Source: UBA8914 sp034002905
GTDB lineage: Bacteria > Pseudomonadota > Alphaproteobacteria > UBA9219
Reading direction: 5' to 3'
Assembly: GCA_034002905.1 (NCBI GenBank)
Contig: JAVEZQ010000006.1
Coordinates: 34,602 to 98,601, forward strand
Length of the DNA: 64,000 nt
Shown here in pieces: positions 26,158 through 34,830 of the stretch (positions are counted from its first letter, which is position 1; each line of letters starts with the position of its first letter). The position numbers and the translations under genes are program-made. Under the pieces are notes generated by a model. The model saw only the letters and a list, made by a program, of their open reading frames with translations. It did no database searches and had not been told where the DNA came from.

Positions 26158-26664
26158 GTGACAGACGAAAAGCAACTTCTTACGGATCAAGTGACGGACA
26201 CGGACAAGGATGTCGCGCCGCGCGCACCAGTTGTTGTGACGGCGTCGTGGTCGGAACAAGACGAGCTTTTACGTGCGATGTGGCAGGATAAAAAAACACC
26301 TGAAGAAATCGCCGCTGCTCTTGGCCGTTCGGTTGCTGCCATTATGACGCGTGCGGCGCGTTTGGGGTTGCCGCGCCGTATGGCGCCGGGCCGCAAACGT
26401 GGATACAAGCGTACGGAGTCTTCACGTAAATCACCTGTCATGATGGGAGCAGCGCGCGTTCGTGTTCGTGTTTCCACGGCAGATTATGTCGAAGATGAGG
26501 ATATGCGGCCACGGCCTGAAGTTAAAATGCGCGTATGCCTTATGTGTTTAAACAAGTTTCAATCTTTGGGAGCCTTCAATCGCATTTGCCCGTCCTGCAA
26601 GGGGTCGGCGGAGTATGCCACGGGCAGCAGCACGCCGGACTTTACCTTTAAAGTTACGACATGA
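26158..26664 (+). CDS. GcrA-like DNA-binding regulator with C-terminal zinc ribbon
   Basis: 168 residues, GTG start with a purine-rich upstream site. Residues ~28-75 resemble the GcrA helix-turn-helix (ASWSEQDELLRAMWQDKKTP, EEIAAALGRSVAAIMTRAARLGL). A basic linker follows and the C-terminus has CLMCLNKF and NRICPSCK, a four-cysteine zinc-ribbon pattern. GcrA proteins act with sigma-70 at CcrM-methylated GANTC promoters in alphaproteobacteria. It is immediately upstream of the dotI-dotH-dotG run on the same strand, so it may control the secretion system. It could instead be the genome's main GcrA; that cannot be told here. Confidence 0.65.
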   Translation: MTDEKQLLTDQVTDTDKDVAPRAPVVVTASWSEQDELLRAMWQDKKTPEEIAAALGRSVAAIMTRAARLGLPRRMAPGRKRGYKRTESSRKSPVMMGAARVRVRVSTADYVEDEDMRPRPEVKMRVCLMCLNKFQSLGAFNRICPSCKGSAEYATGSSTPDFTFKVTT

Positions 26665-26692
26665 AGATAGCGGCTCTGAAGATAGCGGCTCT
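26663..26692 (+). repeat. Perfect 15-base tandem repeat
   Basis: GAAGATAGCGGCTCT occurs twice head to tail, starting at the stop codon of the GcrA-like gene and lying in the leader of dotI. It is probably a slippage duplication. Confidence 0.75.
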
Positions 26693-26753
26693 TGAAGAAA
26701 TTGAGTTAGGAACTGCAGCCTGAAAAGCGGGTTGCAAAAAAGGAGATCCGGCA

Positions 26754-27386
26754 ATGGCACTTTCAGATGCAATTTCCACCGTTTTGTCGCGTAATGTGTT
26801 TTATCGGGACGGCTATCGCCTTTTGATGCGGATCAGCTTGATCCAAGGCATGGCGATTGTCTTGCTGATTGCGGCCGTTATCTCGATGATTCTGTCGATG
26901 GACACGCGTTATGTGTATTTTGCCACAACGTCCGATGGCCGTATCATCAACATTGTGCCGCTCAATGAGCCCTTCCGTTCGCGTGGATTCGTTATCGCAT
27001 GGGCAGCAGGCAAGGCCCAAGAGGTCATGCGCTTTGGTTACAGCGATTTCCGTCAGCGGTTACAGTCTTCTTCTGTCAATTTCACACCTACGGGATGGGA
27101 AAGCTTTACAAAAGCGATGCGGGAAGCCCGTATCTTGGAGGCGATCGAGGCACGCAAACTCACGGTCAACATGCAGATCGAAGCGGCGCCTGAGGTTGAG
27201 AAGGCCTATGTTCATGACGGTGTTTATACATGGATCCTTCGTTTTCCTGTCACCATTACTTTTGATGGTACTGAAGCGCCCTCAGCCATCTCGGCCAATC
27301 TTGTTCTACAGGTTGTTCGTGTTTCGACACTTCAAAATCCTGAAGGCATTAGTATTGAGCAGTGGATTGCTGTGACGGGGAGATAA
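26754..27386 (+). CDS. dotI: Type IVB secretion protein DotI/IcmL (TraM)
   Basis: 210 residues from an ATG after AAGGAGA. A cytoplasmic start (~1-25), one membrane helix (~28-49, LIQGMAIVLLIAAVISMIL), then a periplasmic domain (RYVYFATTSDGRIINIVPLNEP through ANLVLQVVRVSTLQNPEGI) that matches DotI/IcmL. It is an inner-membrane core component of the Dot/Icm channel. Order with dotH and dotG follows R64 traM-N-O. Confidence 0.88.
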   Translation: MALSDAISTVLSRNVFYRDGYRLLMRISLIQGMAIVLLIAAVISMILSMDTRYVYFATTSDGRIINIVPLNEPFRSRGFVIAWAAGKAQEVMRFGYSDFRQRLQSSSVNFTPTGWESFTKAMREARILEAIEARKLTVNMQIEAAPEVEKAYVHDGVYTWILRFPVTITFDGTEAPSAISANLVLQVVRVSTLQNPEGISIEQWIAVTGR

Positions 27387-27390
27387 CGGC

Positions 27391-28170
27391 ATGACGCCTT
27401 CTTCCAAACCACCTGTACCAAACAAGCAAACTGGGGATGTTGCTCATGTTTCTGGCAAATCGGCGCCGATAAAAAACGGTGAGCAGATAAAGATAAAAAC
27501 GTCGAAGGTGAAGGAAACAGCACATCGCGCTTTCTTTTTCTTTCGGGATGATCCGCCGCCACGATCGCAGCAAATTGACGAACATGACGCACACTTACAA
27601 ATGGAGCGAATAGGTCGTTTGATCAACCGCCAATCGACAGTTATCGTCGGGTTGATTATCCTTGTGATCACATTGACGCCTTTATTGCATCCGATCCAAA
27701 ATTACAAGGCACGCAATCCGGATGGGAAGATTACCGGTCTTGTTCCCCTTATGGAGCCGAACCAGACGGATCAGGCCATATTGTCGTGGGCGGCAACGAC
27801 GATTACCGAAGTCATGACTTTTGGGTTCGGTGATATTGATACGCGTGTTTTGTCCCAGAAAAGCCGGTTTACCGGTGAGGGGTGGGACAGCTTTTTAGAG
27901 GCGTTTCGCAAGGAAAGAACTCGTGAAGGCTTTAAATCCTCCCAGCTTGTTTTGACCACTGTCCCCACGGATGTTCCTGTTATAACCAAAAAGGGCTTGG
28001 ATAAAGATGGGGATTATCAGTGGGTTGTTGAGATGCCTGTGATTATGACCCATACAACGAATGATCGGGTTTCTTCGGTTAGAAAAAGCATCATTCGCTT
28101 AACGATCGTCAAGGTTCCTCCTCGCCACAATGTCCGGGGGATTGGTATCAAACTGTGGTACCAGAAATAG
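27391..28170 (+). CDS. Second DotI/IcmL-like protein
   Basis: 259 residues. A hydrophilic ~80-residue N-terminal extension precedes one membrane helix (~83-101, STVIVGLIILVITLTPLL) and a periplasmic domain clearly parallel to the preceding gene (ARNPDGKITGLVPLMEPNQT; FGFGDIDTRVLSQKSRFTGEGWDSFLEAF; IRLTIVKVPPRHN). In Legionella DotI pairs with the shorter paralogue DotJ/IcmM; here both copies are full length. It starts 4 bases after dotI. They probably form a hetero-oligomer. Confidence 0.8.
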   Translation: MTPSSKPPVPNKQTGDVAHVSGKSAPIKNGEQIKIKTSKVKETAHRAFFFFRDDPPPRSQQIDEHDAHLQMERIGRLINRQSTVIVGLIILVITLTPLLHPIQNYKARNPDGKITGLVPLMEPNQTDQAILSWAATTITEVMTFGFGDIDTRVLSQKSRFTGEGWDSFLEAFRKERTREGFKSSQLVLTTVPTDVPVITKKGLDKDGDYQWVVEMPVIMTHTTNDRVSSVRKSIIRLTIVKVPPRHNVRGIGIKLWYQK

Positions 28171-28342
28171 GGTTTTGAATATGGGTTGTTTCTGAAGCAG
28201 GATCGCGGGGCATTATAACATGGTTAATGAAAATGATAGGAATATCATAATCTTGACGTTATCAAGCCTGTATGAAATATGAAGAACTAGGTGGCGCAAC
28301 TTGTCTCATAAACTTAATGTTAAGATTGTTTTGGTGAAAGAG

Positions 28343-29518
28343 ATGAGGATTATCTGGTGTCCGTGTAAACTGATTCGGGGATGTCGTTTGTTTAGTCGCA
28401 TTAAACAGAATATCATGATGACAACTGTTCTGGGAACGGTTGTTGGTGTTTGCCTTTGCGCTGCCACGATGCCGATGGCCATGGCACAAGAGTCTCCACC
28501 TTCTCTTTCCGATGCTGTGAAAGCTTCGCTTGCGGCTGCGACGGCGGTCCCGAAAACCAAAAAGGAAAAAGCGGCTGAGGAAAAAGCGGCTGAAGAACCC
28601 GTTGACGGGGGAATTAATTTGCCTGTCACAAATGGAGATTTACTTGCCGACCAGCTAGAGATGGAAAGACAGGCGCAGGAAGCCGCTGAACGTGCTGCTG
28701 AAGAGGAAGCGCAACGCGAGCTGGAACATAATCGCAAATCATACAAAAAAGCTTCACAGGGTCTTTTGCCATTGTCGCCGGATCAGGTCCGCGATTTCAT
28801 GAATCGCCTTGAAACAACGCAGGAAGCCGCTCTTCCGCCACATGCAGGCACTCCGAAAGGGGAGGTCAAGGTTGTGAATCTTTCGTTGGATCCCGGGGTC
28901 CAGCCTCCACAGATCAATCTCGCCGCCGGTTATGTGACGACGATCGATATTATTGATCAGACGGGTGAGCCTTGGCCTATTTTGGATGTTGGCATTGGGG
29001 GCAATTTTGAAGTGACGCCGACGCAGGCTGGCTCCCACGTTGTGCGTGTTGTGCCCTTGAACCGGTATGGGACGGGAAATCTGTCCGTTTTGCTCAAGGG
29101 TCTTTCGACCCCTGTTATTTTCAAGCTATCAGCAGGCGGGCAGAAATATCATATGCGTTTTGACGCCCGCATTCCCAAGCTTGGTCCCAATGCCAAAGCC
29201 CCTCTGATCGAGCATCGTCGTCCGTGGCCTATCGCCGGGGACAAGATTATCATGATGTTCCTTGAGAACGCCCCTCCGGCCGATGCCAAGCGGTTGTCCG
29301 TCGGTGGCGTGGATGCCCGTACAATGGCGTGGCAGCTTAATGATCGGGTTTATGTTCGTACGCCTCTGTCTCTTTTGTCTCCGGCCTGGAATGCAAGTGC
29401 GTCATCGGCCGATGGCATGACCGTCTATGAAATTGGCGATGCGCCAGTTTTGCTGATGTCAGACAATGGTGCTATGGTAAGGGCGCGTCTTATGCGGGAA
29501 GATACTCATGACAAATAA
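28343..29518 (+). CDS. dotH: Type IVB secretion protein DotH/IcmK (TraN)
   Basis: 391 residues from the ATG at 28343, preceded by GGTGA; TTG at 28301 and ATG at 28415 are alternatives, the last giving the cleanest signal peptide (LGTVVGVCLCAATMPMAMA). A charged Ala/Glu/Lys region follows, then LSPDQVRDFMNRLETTQEA, a DotH/IcmK hallmark, and a C-terminal beta domain (INLAAGYVTTIDIIDQTGEP, VIFKLSAGGQKYHMRFDARI). It is an outer-membrane core component with DotC and DotD. It overlaps dotG by 11 bases. Confidence 0.9.
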   Translation: MRIIWCPCKLIRGCRLFSRIKQNIMMTTVLGTVVGVCLCAATMPMAMAQESPPSLSDAVKASLAAATAVPKTKKEKAAEEKAAEEPVDGGINLPVTNGDLLADQLEMERQAQEAAERAAEEEAQRELEHNRKSYKKASQGLLPLSPDQVRDFMNRLETTQEAALPPHAGTPKGEVKVVNLSLDPGVQPPQINLAAGYVTTIDIIDQTGEPWPILDVGIGGNFEVTPTQAGSHVVRVVPLNRYGTGNLSVLLKGLSTPVIFKLSAGGQKYHMRFDARIPKLGPNAKAPLIEHRRPWPIAGDKIIMMFLENAPPADAKRLSVGGVDARTMAWQLNDRVYVRTPLSLLSPAWNASASSADGMTVYEIGDAPVLLMSDNGAMVRARLMREDTHDK

Positions 29519-30983
29519 TACAGACGAATTTGATCAGGAACAGTTTGAAGCCGTGGACGCGCAGTCCGAGGAAGAGAACAACTTTGCCCCGCGTCAAAAC
29601 GGCTGGGACGCATGGCGAAACAAACCTGTCGTCAAGCTGCTTGTGATCATGACAATTGTCGGTGTTGCGCTGGCCGGCGCCTTAGGGGTTTTTTCAGAAG
29701 AAAAGAAAACGGACTTTTCAAAAGTCGCAGAGGTGCCTCGCTTGAACCAACCCCCCGGTGGTACGGCGACACAGTTCTTTATCGAACAGAACGAACAAGC
29801 TAATACCGAACGAGCACAGAAGGCACTAACAGTCGGGGGGAGTTCTCTTCCTACGCCTGCCGGACGTGATATAACGGAACTTCTTGATAAGAAAAAGGAC
29901 CCCATGGTCGAGTTCCGTGCTGAAACGGAGCGCTTGAAGAAAGAATTTGAGGCAGAGCAACGCCGTAATGCACAGCGTGTTCAGATGCTTGAGCAGAAGG
30001 TCCAGCAAAAGAGGGGCGGACCGCAGCAAGATGATTCTTTGGCCAAGGCCATGCAAAAGCAAATGCAGGAAATGATGGAATACTGGGCGCCCAAGGGGAT
30101 GAAAGCTGTGGCTGGCGTTGCGCCTAATGAAGAGACGAAAGTTCAAAACTGCGAAGGATGCGAGGCAAAGGTCGAGCAGGCCTCTTTCAACAAGATGACA
30201 GCGCCAAAGGTTATGGTTCCTGCTGGGACTGTTAATTACATGCAGTTGCTGACTGAGGCGAACTCTGATGTACCGGGTCCTATTTTGGCTCAAATCTTGT
30301 CCGGCCCTCTCGCGGGCGGTCGTGCAATCGGTACCTTTCAGGTTATGAACGACTATCTTGTCATGAACTTTAGTAGCGTTAGCTATAAGGGTAAGAACTA
30401 TGCCATCAGCGGCTTAGCTCTGGATCCCGACACGACCTTAGGCGGCATGGCAACAGAAGTTGACCATCGCTATTTTGTTCGTGTTCTCCTTCCGGCAGCG
30501 GCCTCATTTGTAAGTGCTTTCGGTAATACGTTGGCCGACACTGATACGACGACTACGGTTTCGGACAATGCTGTTCTGGTGGATCAATCCAGAAAAGGGA
30601 CAAAAGAAGCCATTTATGCCGGTATTGGATCTGTTGGTCAGACCATGTCTCAGTTCTTTAGGGACGAGGCAAATAGAACCAAGACCTTGGTACGCGTTGC
30701 CGTGGGCACGCCGATGGGCCTTTTCTTTACATCGCCGGTTTATGAAAACGGAACGCGTTACAAAGGTGCCGAAGAACTGGCTGGTGAACAGCAGGCAGTC
30801 CCGAGCGCTTTGATGCAGCAACCCTATTATCCTCGGGGCGTCGCAACGTCTGCACAGCAGGGCCCCTATCCTGCAGCCGTGATGCAGCCTTATGCTAATA
30901 CTCCCTATGGGGCAACTACATCGGGATATGGGCTAACGCAAAGTCAAAGGAATATGATTAACTCATTGACTTCAGGCCAATAG
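29508..30983 (+). CDS. dotG: Type IVB secretion protein DotG/IcmE (TraO), short form
   Basis: 491 residues. A cytoplasmic acidic start, one membrane helix (~42-62, VVKLLVIMTIVGVALAGALG), a helical charged linker (~130-185), then a VirB10/TrbI-like C-terminal domain with VPAGTVNYMQLLTEANSDVP and the channel-forming stretch near FVRVLLPAAASFVSAFG. Legionella DotG is about twice as long because of repeats that are absent here; the length is close to conjugative TraO. A CEGC motif near residue 216 is unusual. It spans both membranes and forms the channel. Confidence 0.9.
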   Translation: MTNNTDEFDQEQFEAVDAQSEEENNFAPRQNGWDAWRNKPVVKLLVIMTIVGVALAGALGVFSEEKKTDFSKVAEVPRLNQPPGGTATQFFIEQNEQANTERAQKALTVGGSSLPTPAGRDITELLDKKKDPMVEFRAETERLKKEFEAEQRRNAQRVQMLEQKVQQKRGGPQQDDSLAKAMQKQMQEMMEYWAPKGMKAVAGVAPNEETKVQNCEGCEAKVEQASFNKMTAPKVMVPAGTVNYMQLLTEANSDVPGPILAQILSGPLAGGRAIGTFQVMNDYLVMNFSSVSYKGKNYAISGLALDPDTTLGGMATEVDHRYFVRVLLPAAASFVSAFGNTLADTDTTTTVSDNAVLVDQSRKGTKEAIYAGIGSVGQTMSQFFRDEANRTKTLVRVAVGTPMGLFFTSPVYENGTRYKGAEELAGEQQAVPSALMQQPYYPRGVATSAQQGPYPAAVMQPYANTPYGATTSGYGLTQSQRNMINSLTSGQ

Positions 30984-31007
30984 TTGACAAAGTAGGGAAG
31001 AAATAAA

Positions 31008-31035
31008 AAAGGCCGCAAGTATGCGGCCTTTTTTC
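31008..31035 (+). terminator. Terminator after dotG
   Basis: GGCCGCA (31011-31017) and TGCGGCC with TTTTTTT after it, 25 bases beyond the dotG stop. It separates the dotI-H-G transcript from the dotF-like gene. Confidence 0.85.
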
Positions 31036-31194
31036 ATCTGGTGGACAGGGGCAACAATTTGCTTCAATCTTTTTGTGAAATGTTTTAGCTTTCGGGAGCT
31101 TTGGTTAATTGCTTGGCCTTTGGCATATATTTCCTTCGTTTCGGCGCGAGGAGTTCTGTGATTGTCATATCAGGCGGGTTAAAGGGAGATAGTG

Positions 31195-32652
31195 ATGAGC
31201 GATAAGGAAAATGGAGAGGAATTAGACTTGGCTGCAGGGGAAGAGACCCTTTCGCCGGATGCCCAATCCGAGGCTGAAGCCTGGCATGAAAATTTGCCTC
31301 CCGAAGATGATTTTCAGGATCAAACGGATTTCAGTGAAGATTCTGTCGACGAAGATACGTTATCGGATTCGGAAATGCCTTTGGATCAGGAAGGCAAACG
31401 GCGAGGACGTAACGTGTTTCTTGCCGCCATCGTTGTTGGCTTTGTTGTTCTTGGGGCTTTTGTTTATCTTCAGTTTACCCCTAAAGCCTCGACGACGGGC
31501 AGTTTCCAGCCCATCGCTTCTGTCTTGAGTGTTAAGGATATTAACAAGCCTATCGCGCCGACAAAACCAAGCACAGAAAATGAAGAGAGCATTCCCGGGC
31601 TGTCCGGCAAAACAGAGCGCGTTGATATGATCTCGCTTTATCAGGCCGCCAAGAGCAAAGGCCCTCAGCCTTCTGCCACGGCCCTTCCGATGCTGAAAGA
31701 GGAAGGCCAAGAATCTGACAAGCAGAAGAGCGAGGAGATACAAATATCTTCTATCGTTGCGGGCAATGACGTTATCACCCAAGATGATAAAAAGCAGTCT
31801 GATCTCGATCAACTTCACAAGGCCGCACAAGACGGTATTATCGCTCAGAAGACCGAGAATACATCGTCGCCCAAGAAGGAACCTTCTTTGGCCCAGAAAA
31901 AAGAAGTCACGCCAGCAATTGAAGCTGTTGAGTCTCAGCCCGCGGCGCCGACTCCTTCACAAGCCCAAGGAACGGTCACCGCGCCCATGCCTGACGCTGT
32001 GGTACAAGACAGCCTCCCTGCAAAGGACGGAGCCCTTTTGTTAAAGGCTGTAGAAAAGCCTTTGTCTTCTTCACCTGTCGTGGACGAGGCGCAGGCCAAG
32101 CGAACGGAAGCCGCTGAAAAACGTCTTAAAGAGATGGAATCCCAAATGGATGCGCTTCAAAAATCCTTGGCTGAAGCTAACGAAAGAAATGCCCAGCTGG
32201 TGTCCAAGCTTGAAACTGTCAGCGCCAAACCGGTCTTGGCCGCTGCCGACCTAAAGTCGGATACAAAGGAAGTCGCTGGCTCCACCGCATCAGCGCCAGC
32301 CAAGAAGCCTGCCCCAGAGGTTACAGCTGAAGAGGTGAAGTCGTCTTCTACGGCCCAGACCAAGCCGGCTGTGAAAGCAACAACCAGCAAAAAGACGGCC
32401 AAAAAGAAAGAAACGAAAACCGCAGCCACCAAGACAGGCTTGGCAAATAAAGCGGAAAAACAAAAGGTTAGTAATGTCTGGGTCTTGCGGGCGGTGACGC
32501 CGGATGCAGCCTGGATTGCCACAAGCCCTGTTGATCCTGAATTGCGCCAGATCGCTATCGGCGAAGAGGCCCCTGGGATCGGGGTTGTCAAAGAGATAAC
32601 TCGCAAGGGCGAGGCGTGGCAGGTTGTAGGTGAAAAAGGCGTTATAAAGTAA
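31195..32652 (+). CDS. DotF/IcmG-like (TraP) inner-membrane protein
   Basis: 485 residues from the ATG at 31195, with GGGAG six bases upstream. A very acidic cytoplasmic region (1-70), one membrane helix (~74-93, VFLAAIVVGFVVLGAFVYLQ), a long Pro/Lys/Glu spacer, a coiled coil (~302-342), an Ala/Lys stretch, and a compact C-terminal domain (VWVLRAVTPDAAWIATSP through WQVVGEKGVIK). The topology and position between dotG and the dotE-like gene match DotF/IcmG and TraP. Sequence identity outside the C-terminus is low, so assignment leans on order. Confidence 0.68.
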   Translation: MSDKENGEELDLAAGEETLSPDAQSEAEAWHENLPPEDDFQDQTDFSEDSVDEDTLSDSEMPLDQEGKRRGRNVFLAAIVVGFVVLGAFVYLQFTPKASTTGSFQPIASVLSVKDINKPIAPTKPSTENEESIPGLSGKTERVDMISLYQAAKSKGPQPSATALPMLKEEGQESDKQKSEEIQISSIVAGNDVITQDDKKQSDLDQLHKAAQDGIIAQKTENTSSPKKEPSLAQKKEVTPAIEAVESQPAAPTPSQAQGTVTAPMPDAVVQDSLPAKDGALLLKAVEKPLSSSPVVDEAQAKRTEAAEKRLKEMESQMDALQKSLAEANERNAQLVSKLETVSAKPVLAAADLKSDTKEVAGSTASAPAKKPAPEVTAEEVKSSSTAQTKPAVKATTSKKTAKKKETKTAATKTGLANKAEKQKVSNVWVLRAVTPDAAWIATSPVDPELRQIAIGEEAPGIGVVKEITRKGEAWQVVGEKGVIK

Positions 32653-32673
32653 CGTGCTTTGGTAGCCTAACGA

Positions 32674-32707
32674 GAAAAAAAGGGGGGCGTTTGCCTCCCT
32701 TTTTTTC
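32674..32707 (+). terminator. Terminator after the dotF-like gene
   Basis: A GGGGGGC-type stem (about 32682-32688) pairs with GCCTCCC (32693-32699) and is followed by TTTTTTT. A near-CtrA motif (TTAA-N8-TTAA, 32714-32729) follows it, with spacing one base too long for a canonical box. Confidence 0.75.
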
Positions 32708-32799
32708 TTGAAATTAAACAGGTTTTTAATTGTTTGGGTCACAATGAGTGTGAGATACTGTCCATAGGACATTTTAGACAAATTGATTGGAGATTTGAG

Positions 32800-33804
32800 A
32801 TGTCATCGCAACTCAAGCTCGCCGGCACGGCCATTAAGCGCGTATTGACAAAAAAGACCGGACTTAACGGCGCCTTTTTACTTTCCATTCTTGTTTTCGC
32901 GGCATGGCCATCTTCTGCTTGGGCTTTTGAATATGTGGCCGCGACATTGGGCGGTATTATTTGTAATGCGAGATTTTCTTCGGAGGCTTACCCGCATTTT
33001 ATGGCGGCGCTTGCCTATATTATGGGGGCCATATTAATCCTTCGTGGCGGCTTGTCGATGAAGCGTGCAAGCGACAGCCCTCAAAATTCACCGGTGATCC
33101 CGGTTGCCCAAATGATTGGCGGCGCTTTTTTGATTTCGCTGCCTATTGCCGTTGGCATGATGCAACGTACGATTTTCGGTGATGTCGGTGCGGGCAGTCC
33201 GGCCATGTGTAATTTCGATAATCCGCCAAACAATGGGCAATTGGGCCTTGATGTCATGGCTCGCAATTTTGTGAGCAACATCCACTCTCCGATCTTTAGC
33301 CTGCTTTCCGTGCTCTGTTATGGCATCGGCACTTTTTATATTCTGGCCGGTCTTTTAAAAGCTTCAAGAACAGGGACAGATCCACGTGCGTCTTCCCCTA
33401 AGGATATCATAACCTATTTGGTCATAGGGGCCCTTCTGGTCACCATTGGCGGCTCGATCTCGATGATCCTCAGGACGTTGTTTGGTGATGGCGGAGATAT
33501 GGCAAACATGTCGCAAGATTTTGTCGGCGTCAACTGGCTGCCGATTGTCGGGAGTGGCGCAGACACCGATGCCATGGATGACACGATTCGGTCCTTATTG
33601 GCCTTTGTCCAAATCGTGGGCGGCATCGCCTTTGTTCGCGGCTGGATGCTGTTGAAGGCGGCGGTTGAAGGGGCGCCGGCCAAGACGGCTCAGGCGATCA
33701 CTCATATTGTCGGGGGGGCGATGGCCATTAATATCAACCAGATGCTGGTTGTTTTTGATAATACTTTTGGGACGAACATCCTGAATTCATGGGGGGATGG
33801 TTAG
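32800..33804 (+). CDS. DotE/IcmC-like (TraQ) polytopic membrane protein
   Basis: 334 residues from the ATG at 32800 (GGAG upstream). A signal-like first segment ends at WAFEYVAAT. Three similar units of two hydrophobic helices with a short loop follow: ALAYIMGAILILRGGLSMKR..., VLCYGIGTFYILAGLLKASR... and LAFVQIVGGIAFVRGWMLLK.... Two of the units end in RTIFGD/RTLFGD. The unit resembles the IcmC/DotE, DotV and IcmD families, and the gene sits where traQ sits in R64. Legionella IcmC is shorter, so this is an expanded version. Confidence 0.65.
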   Translation: MSSQLKLAGTAIKRVLTKKTGLNGAFLLSILVFAAWPSSAWAFEYVAATLGGIICNARFSSEAYPHFMAALAYIMGAILILRGGLSMKRASDSPQNSPVIPVAQMIGGAFLISLPIAVGMMQRTIFGDVGAGSPAMCNFDNPPNNGQLGLDVMARNFVSNIHSPIFSLLSVLCYGIGTFYILAGLLKASRTGTDPRASSPKDIITYLVIGALLVTIGGSISMILRTLFGDGGDMANMSQDFVGVNWLPIVGSGADTDAMDDTIRSLLAFVQIVGGIAFVRGWMLLKAAVEGAPAKTAQAITHIVGGAMAININQMLVVFDNTFGTNILNSWGDG

Positions 33805-33868
33805 GGGTTGGTGAAGAGCAGAGAAAAGCTGTTATTTAATCAATAAACAGCACAAATTTTAGGTGAAA

Positions 33869-33883
33869 TTAATATCTTGTTAA
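33869..33883. promoter_or_regulatory. CtrA-type box upstream of icmD genes
   Basis: TTAA-TATCTTG-TTAA, a perfect full CtrA consensus (TTAA-N7-TTAA), 160 bases before the first icmD-like gene. The region is AT-rich, so chance is possible. Confidence 0.45.
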
Positions 33884-34043
33884 GGGAGTGGAGCGAGAAT
33901 TTATAGTAGGTTGGAAAATAAAGGGTTATCCCTCGAAACTAATTAGAAAATATTGATTTTGGGGTTTCTCAGGACTTAGTGTGGTGATATAGGAAGCTAG
34001 GCAAGAATTAATCAGTTGTGTAATATCCAGTAGGAGGAAGGCC

Positions 34044-34424
34044 ATGAAAACAGCAATGATAGACAAAATCGTCAAGTTTGGCGTCTTGTCGGCGATAATC
34101 GCCGTCGCGGTGCCTGAAATGTCTTTTGCCGAAGATACGCTCGGTGCTGCGATCAACAACATTCGTACGGAAGAAATGCAGGCTGTGCCTGATACGGTGG
34201 CGGCGGTTGCCTATATCATCGGTGCGGTATTGGTTGTATCCGGCGCTTTGAGCTTGAAGAAGCATGCCGAGAGCCCCGCTCAGGAAAATATGGGCAAAGG
34301 CATCGGTCGTCTCGCCGCTGGCGGTGCGATCATTGGTTTGCCGGCTTTGACCGATTTCATCAGAAATTCGGCACACGTCGGTGGTGATAATGTTGCGTTC
34401 ACCCCCTTCGATGCAACGTTTTAA
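34044..34424 (+). CDS. IcmD/DotP-like (TraR) membrane protein, copy 1
   Basis: 126 residues with a strong ribosome site (TAGGAGGAAGG). Signal-like N-terminus ending at FAED, then two hydrophobic helices (~52-70, TVAAVAYIIGAVLVVSGALS, and ~85-108, GIGRLAAGGAIIGLPALTDF) joined by the basic loop KKHAESPAQENMGK. Size and two-helix form fit IcmD/DotP, and the place fits traR. It is followed 22 bases later by a near-identical copy. Confidence 0.72.
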   Translation: MKTAMIDKIVKFGVLSAIIAVAVPEMSFAEDTLGAAINNIRTEEMQAVPDTVAAVAYIIGAVLVVSGALSLKKHAESPAQENMGKGIGRLAAGGAIIGLPALTDFIRNSAHVGGDNVAFTPFDATF

Positions 34425-34446
34425 TTTACAATCAAGAGGAAGCAAA

Positions 34447-34815
34447 ATGATGGATAAAATTGTAAAGTTTGGTTTGTTGTCAGCGATTATCGCTGTCGCA
34501 ATGCCTGAGCTGACATTTGCAGATGACTCGCTTGGTGCTGCGATCAACTCGGTGCGTACGGAAGAAATGCAGGCTGTGCCTGATACGGTGGCGGCGGTTG
34601 CCTATATCGTCGGTGCGGTTTTGGTCGTATCCGGCGCTTTGAGCTTGAAGAAGCACGCCGAGAGCCCTGCTCAGGAAAATATGGGCAAAGGCATCGGTCG
34701 TCTTGCCGCTGGCGGTGCGATCATTGGCTTGCCGGCTTTGACCGAGTTCATCAGAAATTCGGCGCACGTCGGTGGTGATAATGTTGCGTTCACCCCCTTC
34801 GATGCAGCGTTCTAA
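34447..34815 (+). CDS. IcmD/DotP-like (TraR) membrane protein, copy 2
   Basis: 122 residues, ATG after AAGAGGAAGC. From about residue 25 it is almost identical to copy 1, with differences mostly silent at the DNA level; the signal segment differs more. This indicates a recent tandem duplication or gene conversion with selection on the protein. The two may form a mixed ring, or dosage may be what matters. Confidence 0.72.
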   Translation: MMDKIVKFGLLSAIIAVAMPELTFADDSLGAAINSVRTEEMQAVPDTVAAVAYIVGAVLVVSGALSLKKHAESPAQENMGKGIGRLAAGGAIIGLPALTEFIRNSAHVGGDNVAFTPFDAAF

Positions 34816-34830
34816 GTTGCTGAGTTGCTG

